From the NCBI GenBank assembly GCA_964412555.1, contig CAYPPG010000066.1:1-43922 (forward strand): a stretch of 43,922 bases of DNA, given 5' to 3'. A model generated the notes under the pieces. It was not told where the DNA came from and searched no databases. It saw only the letters and a program-made list of their open reading frames with translations. This stretch comes from CAYPPG01 sp964412555 (lineage in GTDB: Bacteria; Hinthialibacterota; Hinthialibacteria; Hinthialibacterales; Hinthialibacteraceae). Shown piece by piece: positions 15,382-23,940 of this stretch. The translations under genes were made by a program, and so were the position numbers. Positions within the stretch are counted from its first letter, which is position 1; each line of letters starts with the position of its first letter.

Positions 15382-17120
15382 AACAATCAGCAGGTTATTT
15401 CCCGACTCTACGCGAAGCCCCAAAAGAAGCCGAAGCGAGAAGCCATATTCTTATGCTGCGCGCCGGTTTGATCCGCCAATTGGCAGCGGGTTTGTACACC
15501 TATCTTCCATTGGCTCATCGCGCGTTACGCAAAATTGAACAAATTGTCCGCGAAGAAATGGACGCCGCCGGCGCCATCGAAATCCTCATGCCTACCCTCC
15601 AACCGGATACCCTTTGGAAAGAATCCGGCCGCTGGGAAGTCATGGGACCGGAATTGATGCGCCTCCAAGACCGTAGCGAACGCTTGTTCGTCCTTGGACC
15701 TACCCATGAAGAGGTCGTGACGAATCTCGTATGCGGTGAGCTGCGCTCCTATCGCGACTTACCTAAAAACTTATATCAAATCCAAACCAAATTCCGGGAC
15801 GAAATCCGGCCCCGCTTCGGCGTCGTGCGCGCCCGCGAATTCATCATGAAAGACGGTTACTCCTTCGATGTCGACCAGGAAGGCGCAACCCGTTCCTACC
15901 AGCTCATGTACGACGCCTACAAACGAATGTTCACCCGCATGGGGCTGACGACAGTCGCCGTCGAAGCGGATACCGGCGCCATGGGCGGTTCACATTCCCA
16001 CGAATTCATGGTTCCGGCAAAAATCGGCGAAGCAGAAATCGTCACATGCCCGAATTGTAACTATCAAACAAACCGCGAATTGACTCCTTCGAGTGCCGCA
16101 CCTGAAATAACTGCAACAGACAACGTTCCACCTGTTGAAGAAGTGCATACCCCAAACTTGAAAACAGTCGAAGAAGTCGCCGAATTCTTGAACATCACCC
16201 CGGATCACATGATCAAAACCATGATCTTCACGGCCAACGGTAAAGCCTATGTCATCCTTCTGCGCGGAGATCACACCATCAACGAAGCAAAAATCGCCCG
16301 CGCCATCGGCGCTCCCGCCGAAATGGCCTCTCCGGAAGTCATCCAAAACTTGACCAAAGCCGCTGTGGGATTCGCCGGACCGGTGGGCCTGGAAGAGTGC
16401 GAAATCTGGGCTGATCACTATATCAAAACCATCGGCTCCGGTGTCACCGGCGCAAACAAAACTGATTACCACATCAAGAACGCCGTTCTCGGACGCGACT
16501 TTCACGTCGACCGCTGGGATGATTTCCGCTGCGTAGATGAAGGCGACACCTGCCCCAAATGCAACAGCGGGAAACTTGCAATCACTTGGGGAATCGAAGT
16601 CGGTCACGTCTTTGTCTTAGGCACGAAATACAGCGAAGCGCTTGGCGCTTATTTCACCGATCCAAACGGAGAACAAAAACCGATGGTGATGGGATGCTAC
16701 GGTGTCGGCGTCAGCCGCCTCCTCGCAGCCATCCTCGAAGAACATTCAACCGAAAATGGCATTCAATGGCCGGTGTCCGTTGCACCATACCACGTACATC
16801 TATTGAATCTCTCCCTGAAAAACGAAGAAGCGGTCCGCACCGCCGAATCACTCTACGAGTCTCTGCAAAAAGCCGGCCTCAGTGTTTTATTGGACGACCG
16901 CAACGAACGCCCCGGGATCAAATTCAAGGATTCCGACCTGTTCGGCCTTCCCTATCAAATCGTGATCGGGGAAAAATCTTTGCAAAAAGGAGAAATCGAA
17001 TTTCTGGTCCGGCGAACCAATACCAAAGAATCCATCGCTCCCGACTCGTGCGTGGAGCGAATCAAAAACCAATTCGAATCGGATATCACCAGCTTAAGCG
17101 GGTACCCAAGGCAAGCGTAG
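15378..17120 (+). CDS. proS: Prolyl-tRNA synthetase, bacterial type with editing domain
   Basis: A 580-residue class II synthetase from ATG 15378, which overlaps the rseP stop. The N-terminal core has PTHEE (108-112) and motif 2, TKFRDEIRPRFG (137-148). A YbaK-like insertion (about 265-390), flanked by CPNC and CPKC pairs, edits Ala-tRNAPro. Motif 3, GCYGVGVSRLLAAILEE, lies near residue 450, and an anticodon-binding domain ends the protein. The longer frame from 15297 lies inside rseP and is rejected. Odd feature: the final residues GYPRQA and the TAG stop are encoded by a family A palindrome (17106-17130), whose loop reads AGCGTAGTC instead of AGCGAAGTC. The natural tail was probably altered by that repeat. 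Confidence 0.95.
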   Translation: MKQSAGYFPTLREAPKEAEARSHILMLRAGLIRQLAAGLYTYLPLAHRALRKIEQIVREEMDAAGAIEILMPTLQPDTLWKESGRWEVMGPELMRLQDRSERLFVLGPTHEEVVTNLVCGELRSYRDLPKNLYQIQTKFRDEIRPRFGVVRAREFIMKDGYSFDVDQEGATRSYQLMYDAYKRMFTRMGLTTVAVEADTGAMGGSHSHEFMVPAKIGEAEIVTCPNCNYQTNRELTPSSAAPEITATDNVPPVEEVHTPNLKTVEEVAEFLNITPDHMIKTMIFTANGKAYVILLRGDHTINEAKIARAIGAPAEMASPEVIQNLTKAAVGFAGPVGLEECEIWADHYIKTIGSGVTGANKTDYHIKNAVLGRDFHVDRWDDFRCVDEGDTCPKCNSGKLAITWGIEVGHVFVLGTKYSEALGAYFTDPNGEQKPMVMGCYGVGVSRLLAAILEEHSTENGIQWPVSVAPYHVHLLNLSLKNEEAVRTAESLYESLQKAGLSVLLDDRNERPGIKFKDSDLFGLPYQIVIGEKSLQKGEIEFLVRRTNTKESIAPDSCVERIKNQFESDITSLSGYPRQA

Positions 17121-17130
17121 TCTGCCTTGG
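17106..17130. repeat. Palindrome family A copy overlapping the 3' end of proS
   Basis: Arms CCAAGGCA and TGCCTTGG around loop AGCGTAGTC. The TAG in the loop (17118-17120) is the in-frame stop of proS. The arms again differ from other copies in complementary fashion. Confidence 0.9.
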
Positions 17131-17157
17131 CAAATTTCCAGTAAATCTCGATTAATT

Positions 17158-18096
17158 ATGATTGAAATCACTTCGCTCGAAGCATGTTCCTTCCAAGACC
17201 AAGACCAAGTTGTTGTTGCATTAGGCTTTTTCGACGGATTGCATCGGGCGCACCAACAAATCATCAAGGAATGTATTACCCGCGCCAAAGCGCGCAACGG
17301 AACCTCAGCCGTCTTCACCTTCCGAAACCATCCCAGTTCCGTCTTGACCCCCGACCTAAGTACGCGCCTGCTGACCCCCTATCTTCTCAAACTGCAACTC
17401 CTTGAGGAAATGGGAGTAGATGCCGTCGTCGGAGTCCTCTTCGACCTTCCCACCTGCCGTCTCTCTGCTGACAATTTCATCGATGACATCCTTTTAACAC
17501 GCATGAAAGCAAAGGAAGTCGTGGTCGGTTTTAATTTCGCATTCGGTAAGGATCGTCAAGGCAACGTGGAAATGCTCAAAGCCTGCGAATCCGATAAATT
17601 TGAACATGTAACGATCGTCGATCAATTGCTCCATGACGAGCAGCCCATCAGCAGCACGATCATCCGCAGTTTGCTGTATCGAGGCCAACTCGACGAAGTC
17701 CGCGATCTTCTCGGTCGCCCCTACCAATTATTCGGCCAGGTCGTCCCAGGGGACGGACGCGGAAAAACCATCGGATTCCCCACCGCCAACATCAACATCG
17801 GCGGCCAAATCGCCCCTCCACGAGGTGTATATGGCGTGCGTGTACGGCAGGAAACACTCGACGCTCCATCCTATTGGGGAGTCATGAACATCGGCATCGT
17901 CCCGACATTTGAAAATCTGGAAAACCAACGAATCGAAATTCATCTACTGGATTTCGATGAAAATATCTACGGCAAGAATCTCATCATCGACGTCCTGCAA
18001 TCCATCCGCGGCGAACAAAAATTCCCCAACCCCCACGCCTTGATCGAACAAATCCACAAAGACATCGCATCCTTCAAAGAATGGATCCAACGGTAG
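17158..18096 (+). CDS. ribF: Bifunctional riboflavin kinase / FAD synthetase
   Basis: A 312-residue RibF, the standard length. The N-terminal nucleotidyltransferase domain has GFFDGLHRAH (residues 23-32), corresponding to the GxFDGxHxGH ATP-binding motif with Ala in place of the last Gly. FNFAFGKDRQGN and SSTIIRSLL (the adenylyl-transfer loop) follow. The C-terminal riboflavin kinase domain carries GDGRGKTIGFPTANI and the PPRGVYGVRV strand. It converts riboflavin to FMN and then FAD in the cytoplasm. It lies 37 bp after proS on the same strand, with a family A palindrome between them that might attenuate read-through. The ribosome site is weak. No FMN riboswitch is visible upstream. Confidence 0.95.
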   Translation: MIEITSLEACSFQDQDQVVVALGFFDGLHRAHQQIIKECITRAKARNGTSAVFTFRNHPSSVLTPDLSTRLLTPYLLKLQLLEEMGVDAVVGVLFDLPTCRLSADNFIDDILLTRMKAKEVVVGFNFAFGKDRQGNVEMLKACESDKFEHVTIVDQLLHDEQPISSTIIRSLLYRGQLDEVRDLLGRPYQLFGQVVPGDGRGKTIGFPTANINIGGQIAPPRGVYGVRVRQETLDAPSYWGVMNIGIVPTFENLENQRIEIHLLDFDENIYGKNLIIDVLQSIRGEQKFPNPHALIEQIHKDIASFKEWIQR

Positions 18097-18180
18097 GAAT
18101 GAATGGATCAAACGGCAGGATTGAATAAATCCAACGGTAGAAATAATACCAATCTTAATTATATGATATCAAAGAGTAAC

Positions 18181-18267
18181 ACCCCAACGGGGTTTAAGAA
18201 AATAGCCAGCGGGCAACGCCCCTGGTGAAGTGCAAAAATCAAATAATCCCACCCTGAAGGGGTGGCA
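18181..18267. repeat. Composite repeat family F, copy 3
   Basis: ACCCCAACGGGGT (18181-18193), AATAGCCAGCGGGC-AAC-GCCCCTGG, then CCACCCTGAAGGGGTGG (about 18249-18265). It has the same order as the copies at 6744 and 11604 and lies downstream of ribF, just after the small minus-strand gene's stop. Confidence 0.8.
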
Positions 18268-18281
18268 GAATCCTTATTTTT

Positions 18282-18383
18282 TCATTCCGGCCAATCCTCA
18301 ATAGCCGCTTCCGTCAACTCCTGCAATTCAGCATCCTCTTCATAGATTTCCGCATACAATCTGGCAGATTCTTCCAAATCCAT
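18282..18383 (-). CDS. Small acidic protein of 33 residues
   Basis: Not recognised with certainty. An uninterrupted frame of 33 codons encodes MDLEESARLYAEIYEEDAEL followed by QELTEAAIEDWPE, about one third acidic and strongly helical. Support for a real gene: a GGAGG ribosome site (18395-18391) 7 bases before the ATG and a good promoter match at 18440-18412 (TTGTAC, 17 bp, TATATT). The ELTEAAIEDWPE ending resembles the tails of some small antitoxins, but no DNA-binding part and no toxin gene accompany it. It could be an orphan antitoxin, a remnant, or a small regulatory protein. It stands alone, convergent with ribF across a family F repeat. Confidence 0.6.
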   Translation of the reverse strand: MDLEESARLYAEIYEEDAELQELTEAAIEDWPE

Positions 18384-18411
18384 TTCACACCTCCATAGTT
18401 CAAGTTCACTC

Positions 18412-18440
18412 AATATACAACTGTAGATTATAGTGTACAA
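18412..18440 (-). promoter_or_regulatory. Candidate promoter of the 33-residue gene
   Basis: Minus strand: -35 TTGTAC (18440-18435), 17-bp spacer, -10 TATATT (18417-18412). The predicted start is about 22 bases before the ATG at 18383. Confidence 0.5.
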
Positions 18441-18449
18441 TATCGCTAA

Positions 18450-19290
18450 CTGAATTTAAATCTTTCTTTAAATCCCAACCGCAAAAAAAATTTTCCCCAA
18501 ATCTTCACGTTCACGCACATAACCCACTCAAAAACCATAACTTAACCCCACAAAAAAATTCACCCCCAATAATTACTTCTCCAAAAATGAGGCACTCCCC
18601 CTAATATATAGAGGGACGCAACGTTTTTTTCTCGGCCGAGAACCGTCGCATCCGAACCATGACTACACCCGGAAATCCTTCCATCCGGAGAAACAATATT
18701 TGCTTCCGGCACCCCGCCCCGGTTCAGCGGACCAAAAAGGATTTCCAATGGCTGTCCGTGTAAAAGTTTCTGAGGTGTTAAAGGAATTCAATCACCCTCT
18801 GGAAAATCCAAGGTGCATTCCCCTTCAGCCTTCAGCCTTCCACCTTCAGCCTAAAAAAACCGAGTGCATCGAGATGAACTCCGGCTTCGTTCAAACGAAC
18901 GAACCACCCTGCGATGCCGAATCCGGTCTCTCCGTTGGTGTTAAGGTATCCAAACGAAGAAACTGCCGTGATACCGCGTGCGTATCCGATAGGCATTGCA
19001 GGTTCAAACCATAGTCGCCGCCCTCCGTTGGGCGCCCAACTCAAACCAACAAAAATCGAAGGGAAACACAGAATCAAAAAAAATATTCCCGAACATATCT
19101 GAATCGGGAAATACAACCGAAAATCATAGAATAAACAGAATCTACCGCATCCGATATCTGCCGAAAACAAAAAGGAGACGTCTGCCTATCAACCAGAGCG
19201 ACTCTATAAAATAGTATATATAACATATAGACATCCCCAAGAATATATCCATCCCCCTATCGCAAACTCCCTACGTCTTCAACTTTCTAT
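18450..19290. other. 840-bp region without a supported intact gene; possible decayed coding sequence on the minus strand
   Basis: On the minus strand two frames read like protein: 19065-18832 (GLSWAPNGGRRLWFEPAMPI, then IGYARGITAVSSFGYLNTNG) and about 18787-18560 (LNRGGVPEANIVSPDGRISG). They are in different frames, the first has no plausible start, and a low-complexity CTTCAGCCTTCAGCC stretch (about 18821-18850) separates them. I read this as remnant sequence; the family is unknown. Confidence 0.35.
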
Positions 19291-20973
19291 CTATGGATTG
19301 GCTGATTCGTTTTGATAGACCGCAATTTCCGGGCCGGTGCTTTTTCGCTTCCACAAATGCGTAACCGGACTATAAGTATCTTCCACATTAGCGGCTTTGA
19401 AAGCGCTGGCGGGGCGATCACCTCCGAAAACGGGGAAAGTCCGAACTGGTTTTTGTGTGCCACAAAATCGTTGGATCGCTTCCCTTCTCTGTTCGTAGGT
19501 TTCCGGCACATAACCAGGGAAGGCAGCGAAGGTGCTGATAGCCATGTAGACAGCCGGAGCACCGATATAGGAGGGTAATTGATCGAATTGCGCGGAAGGG
19601 ATACGATCGAGGGGGACGATGCGAGGATCAAGAGAAGTATTCCACGGTTCCGCCATGCCACGATAAGGAATGGGAAATGCATATAAATCGGCACCGATGA
19701 ATCCGGCGGCCGGTTGTTGCCGTATCCAACGCAAGCAAGAGATTCGAGTATCTTCCTGCTTCAGCAAATAGTTGCTGCGCAGGTCTTTAACCAGCGGCTC
19801 GAGAATGCATAGAAACACCAAACATACAGGAAGCCAAGTGTGAAGTGGCTTTTGGGGAAAGCGTCCGGCAATCCATCCAATCGCATAGGCGGCGGCAAGA
19901 GAAAACCAGGGCAGCACAGGAAGGGAGAAACGCAGGAAATAAAGGGGATGTAAAGCGATCAAGAAAAAATAGGCCAGTGGAAATAGCAGCCATTCCCATC
20001 GTTTTTTCATAACCAAGAGTACGAATCCGGCAAAAGACAGTACAACCGAAAGCACCCCTTCACTGATGAAGAGAGAGCGCAGGAACAATAAACCGGACCA
20101 GACTTTTTCTTGCCCCGGCCATCCTTCTTGCGCCGCTTGTGATAATTTTTCGATTTCCGCAAAGAAGGTCGCTGAATCGAGAATCGGAAAAGGACAAATC
20201 ATCAAGAAACAAAAAACGGTCAATACGGCTCCGACCCCGATTTCTTTGCTCAATGCTCTCAAAGAGATTTCGGATTCTGCTTGCCGGAAATATCGGATTC
20301 CCCAAAGCACCATAAGGACGGCGGGAGCGACAAAGGCATTGTATTTAAAGGCGACGGCGATTCCTCCGACGGCGGAAGCAGCCCAGTAATAATTGACCGA
20401 ATCCCGGCGCCATGCGCGTATTCCCAGCCATAAAGCAAGACAAACCCAAAACGTCATAGCAGGATCATTGACAGCAAAGTGGCATTCGCGCACGTTGGCA
20501 AAAGATACGGTTGCCAAAGCAGCGGCCAAGCCACCGATTTTCCAGTCCCCCAATTCCTGCCCAAGCAGAAAGACGATCCACACAGTCAGGACACCAAAAA
20601 AAGCCGACAAAACACGGGAACCGAGAACCAGATCGAAGGGACGGTAATGAAACGTCGCCATTGGATTCGTGGAAGGCTGCAAACGGACAGGATCGATTCC
20701 AAGCCATTCAGGGACTTCGACGGGAGGGCGAATGTGAAGCCAGAGGGGAAACCAAAGAGCGTTCAAATAAGAAAAACCGGGAGGATTGCGAAAATATTTT
20801 GGATTCCATTCACCTTCCAAGCATTGCGCTCCACCGGCCACATATTTCCATTCATCAGGGTGAAAGCGGAAGGGAAGGCTCCAATCGCAGCCGTCCAGCC
20901 GAAGCCAAGCGGCAAAGAGAAGAATCGTGACCAAGGCATAAGTAGAAATCCGATGGAAAGACAAATGAAGCAT
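19291..20973 (-). CDS. GT-C family membrane glycosyltransferase (second)
   Basis: A 560-residue polytopic protein. Its first extracytoplasmic loop contains FRFHPDEWKYV, where the D-E pair is the usual catalytic acid/metal site of GT-C (PMT-like) enzymes, followed by NPPGFSYLNALW. RVLSAFFGVLTVWIVFLLGQ and VSFANVRECHFAVNDPAMTFWVCLALW match the second conserved region. About eleven helices are followed by a ~130-residue periplasmic C-terminal part. Expected reaction: transfer of a sugar from a polyprenyl-phosphate donor at the periplasmic face; donor and acceptor unknown. It is a single-gene unit with three family D palindromes in the 190 bp upstream. It is unrelated in close sequence to the GT-C protein at 11867-13456 beyond fold-level features. 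Confidence 0.82.
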   Translation of the reverse strand: MLHLSFHRISTYALVTILLFAAWLRLDGCDWSLPFRFHPDEWKYVAGGAQCLEGEWNPKYFRNPPGFSYLNALWFPLWLHIRPPVEVPEWLGIDPVRLQPSTNPMATFHYRPFDLVLGSRVLSAFFGVLTVWIVFLLGQELGDWKIGGLAAALATVSFANVRECHFAVNDPAMTFWVCLALWLGIRAWRRDSVNYYWAASAVGGIAVAFKYNAFVAPAVLMVLWGIRYFRQAESEISLRALSKEIGVGAVLTVFCFLMICPFPILDSATFFAEIEKLSQAAQEGWPGQEKVWSGLLFLRSLFISEGVLSVVLSFAGFVLLVMKKRWEWLLFPLAYFFLIALHPLYFLRFSLPVLPWFSLAAAYAIGWIAGRFPQKPLHTWLPVCLVFLCILEPLVKDLRSNYLLKQEDTRISCLRWIRQQPAAGFIGADLYAFPIPYRGMAEPWNTSLDPRIVPLDRIPSAQFDQLPSYIGAPAVYMAISTFAAFPGYVPETYEQRREAIQRFCGTQKPVRTFPVFGGDRPASAFKAANVEDTYSPVTHLWKRKSTGPEIAVYQNESANP

Positions 20974-21009
20974 TTTTTCTACAATCTATCAAAGTTTCTA
21001 TTGGTATTG

Positions 21010-21090
21010 TGCAGACAGGATGTCCAAAACAACATTTTCATGCAGACAGGATGTCCGCATCACAAGTTTTTTGCAGACAGGATGTCTGCA
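21010..21090. repeat. Three copies of palindrome family D
   Basis: 21010-21025 (TGCAGACA-GGA-TGTCC, second arm degraded), 21041-21059 (TGCAGACA-GGA-TGTCCGCA) and 21072-21090 (TGCAGACA-GGA-TGTCTGCA, perfect), spaced at about 31 bp. They are in the reverse orientation of the copies at 4297 and 22986. Confidence 0.85.
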
Positions 21091-21111
21091 CCACAATTTT
21101 TTTTCAGTAAA

Positions 21112-21139
21112 AAAGCCGTGTCGGTTTCAACACGGCTTT
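21112..21139. terminator. Bidirectional rho-independent terminator
   Basis: The 10-bp stem AAAGCCGTGT/ACACGGCTTT has an 8-nt loop and T-rich flanks on both strands (TTTTTTACTG on the minus side, GATTTTTTTA on the plus side). It terminates the minus-strand gene ending at 21163. Confidence 0.75.
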
Positions 21140-21162
21140 GATTTTTTTATCCATTGAATCGA

Positions 21163-21891
21163 TCAATACACAAAATGAGGGATAGTGATTTTTCCGTTTT
21201 TATCGCGCTTGCGGGAGGTGTCCACTTTTCCGTAAGGGACATCCAGATACGCGGAAGCGATAAACACATCGTCTTTGGAGAAGCCCAAGGCTTCATAGGA
21301 AGTCCGCAGAATTTCCAGAGTTTCGTCGACCGTTCGGCGATTGGGGAATATGGCTTCTTGATGTAGGCATTTTCGGATCAAATACTGCTTATCGAGGATG
21401 TAACCGTCGACAATGAACACTTCAGCCACACCCAGCAATCGATCACGGGTAATCGCGTCTTCTTCGCACATGACGGCGTCCCGAAGAGGCTTCAAAATTT
21501 TAATACGGCCGTCTTTGGTGCCGGGATCGCTTTTGCGGGCGATATCCGCATCCGTCGAATCTCTTGCCTGCTGCATCAAATACTGCAAATCCCGTTCTGT
21601 CAACGGTTGACGGCGCCGCGCCGTTCGTTCCAGAGCCATTTCCGTTGCCCGGCGTAGAAGTACAGGGCTGATTCGCTGACCGTGCGTGCGCTTGTAAAGC
21701 AGCCGATACTCTTTCGTCACGGCACGCATATACTCCACTGTCTCATTCAACGTAATGCCGGGTTGCCGCTGGACAAAACGCCTTGCCGTTTCCGGAGCGA
21801 TTCCCCACTCCTGGACCAAATGGTTTTCAATTGCTTCACGGCTTTCGTTTGTTCTTCCATTATTCTTTCTCTCTGTAGATTCCATTGACAT
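21163..21891 (-). CDS. Conserved-looking hypothetical protein, charged and helical
   Basis: I do not recognise this 242-residue protein. It is soluble, strongly charged and mainly helical: residues 20-110 are rich in Arg/Glu (NHLVQEWGIAPETARRFVQ; RRATEMALERTARRRQPLTE), then a more mixed C-terminal half (GVAEVFIVDGYILDKQYLIR; DDVFIASAYLDVPYGKVD). There is no signal peptide and no membrane segment. Coding support: unbroken frame, sensible composition and a clear terminator just downstream (21139-21112). The start may be ATG 21891 or the second Met at 21885. The neighbour upstream on the same strand (22104-22508) is also unknown and 212 bp away, so co-transcription is uncertain. Confidence 0.7.
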   Translation of the reverse strand: MSMESTERKNNGRTNESREAIENHLVQEWGIAPETARRFVQRQPGITLNETVEYMRAVTKEYRLLYKRTHGQRISPVLLRRATEMALERTARRRQPLTERDLQYLMQQARDSTDADIARKSDPGTKDGRIKILKPLRDAVMCEEDAITRDRLLGVAEVFIVDGYILDKQYLIRKCLHQEAIFPNRRTVDETLEILRTSYEALGFSKDDVFIASAYLDVPYGKVDTSRKRDKNGKITIPHFVY

Positions 21892-22103
21892 ACCAACGTC
21901 TCTCGCTTTCCATCAAAATTTTGGTTTTCCTAAGAAGAAATAGGAAATCGAAAGAGCTCCTTTCTTATCCACTCGGGCTTTCGCCCTGATTCTTCTGCGT
22001 AAAATGAACCCCCTTTTTGTTTTCTTTACCCCTCATTGAAAAACCTGCAATTGGTTCGGTTTTTTTGGCCACTAGACAAATCAATACCACCAAGCCCTTT
22101 CCA

Positions 22104-22508
22104 TCAAATGGGGAATGAATCTTCGGAAAGCAAATAATCTTGGAGGTTATGACGGACAATGGCGGCCTCTTTGTACTTCTTCACAATCGACTCCGTCACG
22201 AGTGCAAGAGAACGTTTTACCCCTCGGGTTTTAACGGGATCCGTCGTGGGATCAAGCCGGATCGTAAGAGAATGGTTTTTCTCGTTTCGTGATAGCTTTA
22301 TATAGAACTTTTGGGTATGCCCTTCTTCCACTACAATAACCGGCAAAAGAGCGTCTTTCCGATGATGTTCCACATAGCACTGTTCGATTTTAACGAACCA
22401 GCCGTCATTCTCATACATTGGAAGGAAATCACGATCGATATCGGCGATCGAAAAATCTCCCTTTATAACCACATGGGGCAATAGCCTGCACCCTTTCAAT
22501 TTGAACAA
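22104..22508 (-). CDS. Hypothetical protein
   Basis: Not recognised. The frame gives up to 134 residues, starting from TTG 22508. A GTG at 22472 is an alternative start, as neither has a convincing ribosome site. The product looks like a small soluble alpha/beta protein: WFVKIEQCYVEHHRKDALLP, VIVVEEGHTQKFYIKLSRN and LTIRLDPTTDPVKTRGVKR read as a meandering sheet, then a helix ALVTESIVKKYKEAAIVRHN. No motif gives a function. Upstream lies a ~570-bp AT-rich region without genes. Confidence 0.55.
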   Translation of the reverse strand: MFKLKGCRLLPHVVIKGDFSIADIDRDFLPMYENDGWFVKIEQCYVEHHRKDALLPVIVVEEGHTQKFYIKLSRNEKNHSLTIRLDPTTDPVKTRGVKRSLALVTESIVKKYKEAAIVRHNLQDYLLSEDSFPI

Positions 22509-23082
22509 AAATTAATAAAGTACGCTTTTCTCCACCCGTTTCTATACAAACGAATTTCACTCATTCGGATAAAACACAAAAAATCCCACTAGCCTCTACA
22601 CAACAAAAAAGCCCTATTTACTTTTTTAAAATTCAGTTTTGGATGGATATTGGTTTTGTAAAAGGGAATTTACAAAACATCCTCTTGTCGCTTATGATTA
22701 GTTTACCATTTAAGGAAATCTCGTCAAGAGTTTTTTTTTCAAAATTTAACAATTAAACCTCTTCCGGCTTCAAGTTCATTCCAAGACAAATCACCCTATC
22801 ACAAGTAAATTCAATTGGTTACAAAATAAATTGTCACAAAATCCAATCGATGAACTATACAACGCTTAAAGTTCATATAGTAACATAATATTAGCCCATA
22901 TTTCCCTCCAAAATGAAATTTCCGGAATAGACAATCCTTATTCCACCCATTCTATGATACTCCAGCAAAATGTTCAAAATTGTGGTGCGGACATCCTGTC
23001 TGCACAACTTTTCCATTTCACGTGTATAATGTATACAACCTTTATTATTTTACTCGAATATTTTCATGCCCAACAGAAACGA
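22509..23082. other. 574-bp AT-rich intergenic region
   Basis: Long A/T runs (for example around 22728-22750) with no gene or clear structured element, apart from one family D palindrome at 22986-23004 (TGCGGACA-TCC-TGTCTGCA). The promoters of the flanking divergent genes should lie here; no strong match was picked. Confidence 0.6.
22986..23004. repeat. Palindrome family D, single copy
   Basis: Same TGCGGACA-TCC-TGTCTGCA core and TTGTGG lead as the copy at 4297. It lies about 80 bp before the radical SAM gene; the open frame running through it is not taken as coding. Confidence 0.8.
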
Positions 23083-23940
23083 ATGAAAAACGATACAGAG
23101 AATCAAAACAAACAATCCAATCTCCAATCGACAAAAGATACAGTCACGACAGTATACGGCCCGGTACGATCCTGGCGCGTGGGTATGTCTCTCGGTATTG
23201 ATCTGATATGTGAGACCTCGGTTTGCTCGTTCAACTGCATTTATTGTCAGCTTGGCACGATCCAAATCATTACCAATCAACGAAAACTCTTTGTTCCTAC
23301 TGAGAAGGTGATGAACGATTTTCAAAAATCCAACTGGCGGCAAGCCGATATCATCACCTATAGCGGCAGCGGCGAGCCAACTTTAGCAACCAATTTGGGT
23401 GAAGTGGCTCGGGAAATTTCCCGGATTACCCCCATCCCCCAGCTCGTACTGACCAATGGCGTATCACTTTCCGAACCGGATGTCATTCGGGATTTGCAAA
23501 ACATCGACAGGACATTTGTCAAATTAGATGCTTCCACTGAAAAGACATTTCAACAAATCAATCGTCCTGTAGATGGAATCACTCTTGAAACAATCATGCG
23601 CAATATTTTGCAATTCAAAAAAGAATACAATGGATTTCTCGGCATTCAGGTTATGTTTCTTCCCTCCAATCTATCCGAAACGGAAGAACTGATCGCTTTG
23701 TTGAATAGAATTCGTCCCAACGAAGTGCAACTCAATACACCGACTCGTCCCTATCCAAAATATTGGCATATTTCATCCCGTGGAGGGCATACGAAAGAAC
23801 TTCGTCATTATGACTCGGTGCCATTACGGAAAATAGCGCTTGAGGACGCCGAAAGAATCGAAGAATACTTGCGCAGGGAAACCGGACTCAACATCGTTTC
23901 CGTCTACGAAAAAACAGCAACAGAAAAAGCGGAATCATAA
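23083..23940 (+). CDS. Radical SAM protein, COG0731 (wybutosine-biosynthesis-like Fe-S oxidoreductase)
   Basis: A 285-residue radical SAM enzyme. The start is set at ATG 23083, because the extension to 22954 would translate a family D palindrome. VYGPVRSWRVGMSLGIDLI followed by C48-x3-C52-x2-C55 (CSFNCIYC) is the signature of COG0731 proteins; the three cysteines hold the [4Fe-4S] cluster that cleaves S-adenosylmethionine. YSGSGEPTL is the SAM-binding GGE-like motif, and LVLTNG and KLDAST follow in order. Eukaryotic and archaeal relatives (TYW1/Taw1) make wybutosine in tRNA. Bacterial members are widespread but their substrate is unknown, so tRNA modification is only a guess here. There is no partner gene next to it. 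Confidence 0.88.
   Translation: MKNDTENQNKQSNLQSTKDTVTTVYGPVRSWRVGMSLGIDLICETSVCSFNCIYCQLGTIQIITNQRKLFVPTEKVMNDFQKSNWRQADIITYSGSGEPTLATNLGEVAREISRITPIPQLVLTNGVSLSEPDVIRDLQNIDRTFVKLDASTEKTFQQINRPVDGITLETIMRNILQFKKEYNGFLGIQVMFLPSNLSETEELIALLNRIRPNEVQLNTPTRPYPKYWHISSRGGHTKELRHYDSVPLRKIALEDAERIEEYLRRETGLNIVSVYEKTATEKAES

Noticed and set aside
22954..23082. N-terminal extension of the radical SAM protein
   Set aside because: It would translate a family D palindrome; the internal ATG at 23083 leads directly to the conserved domain.
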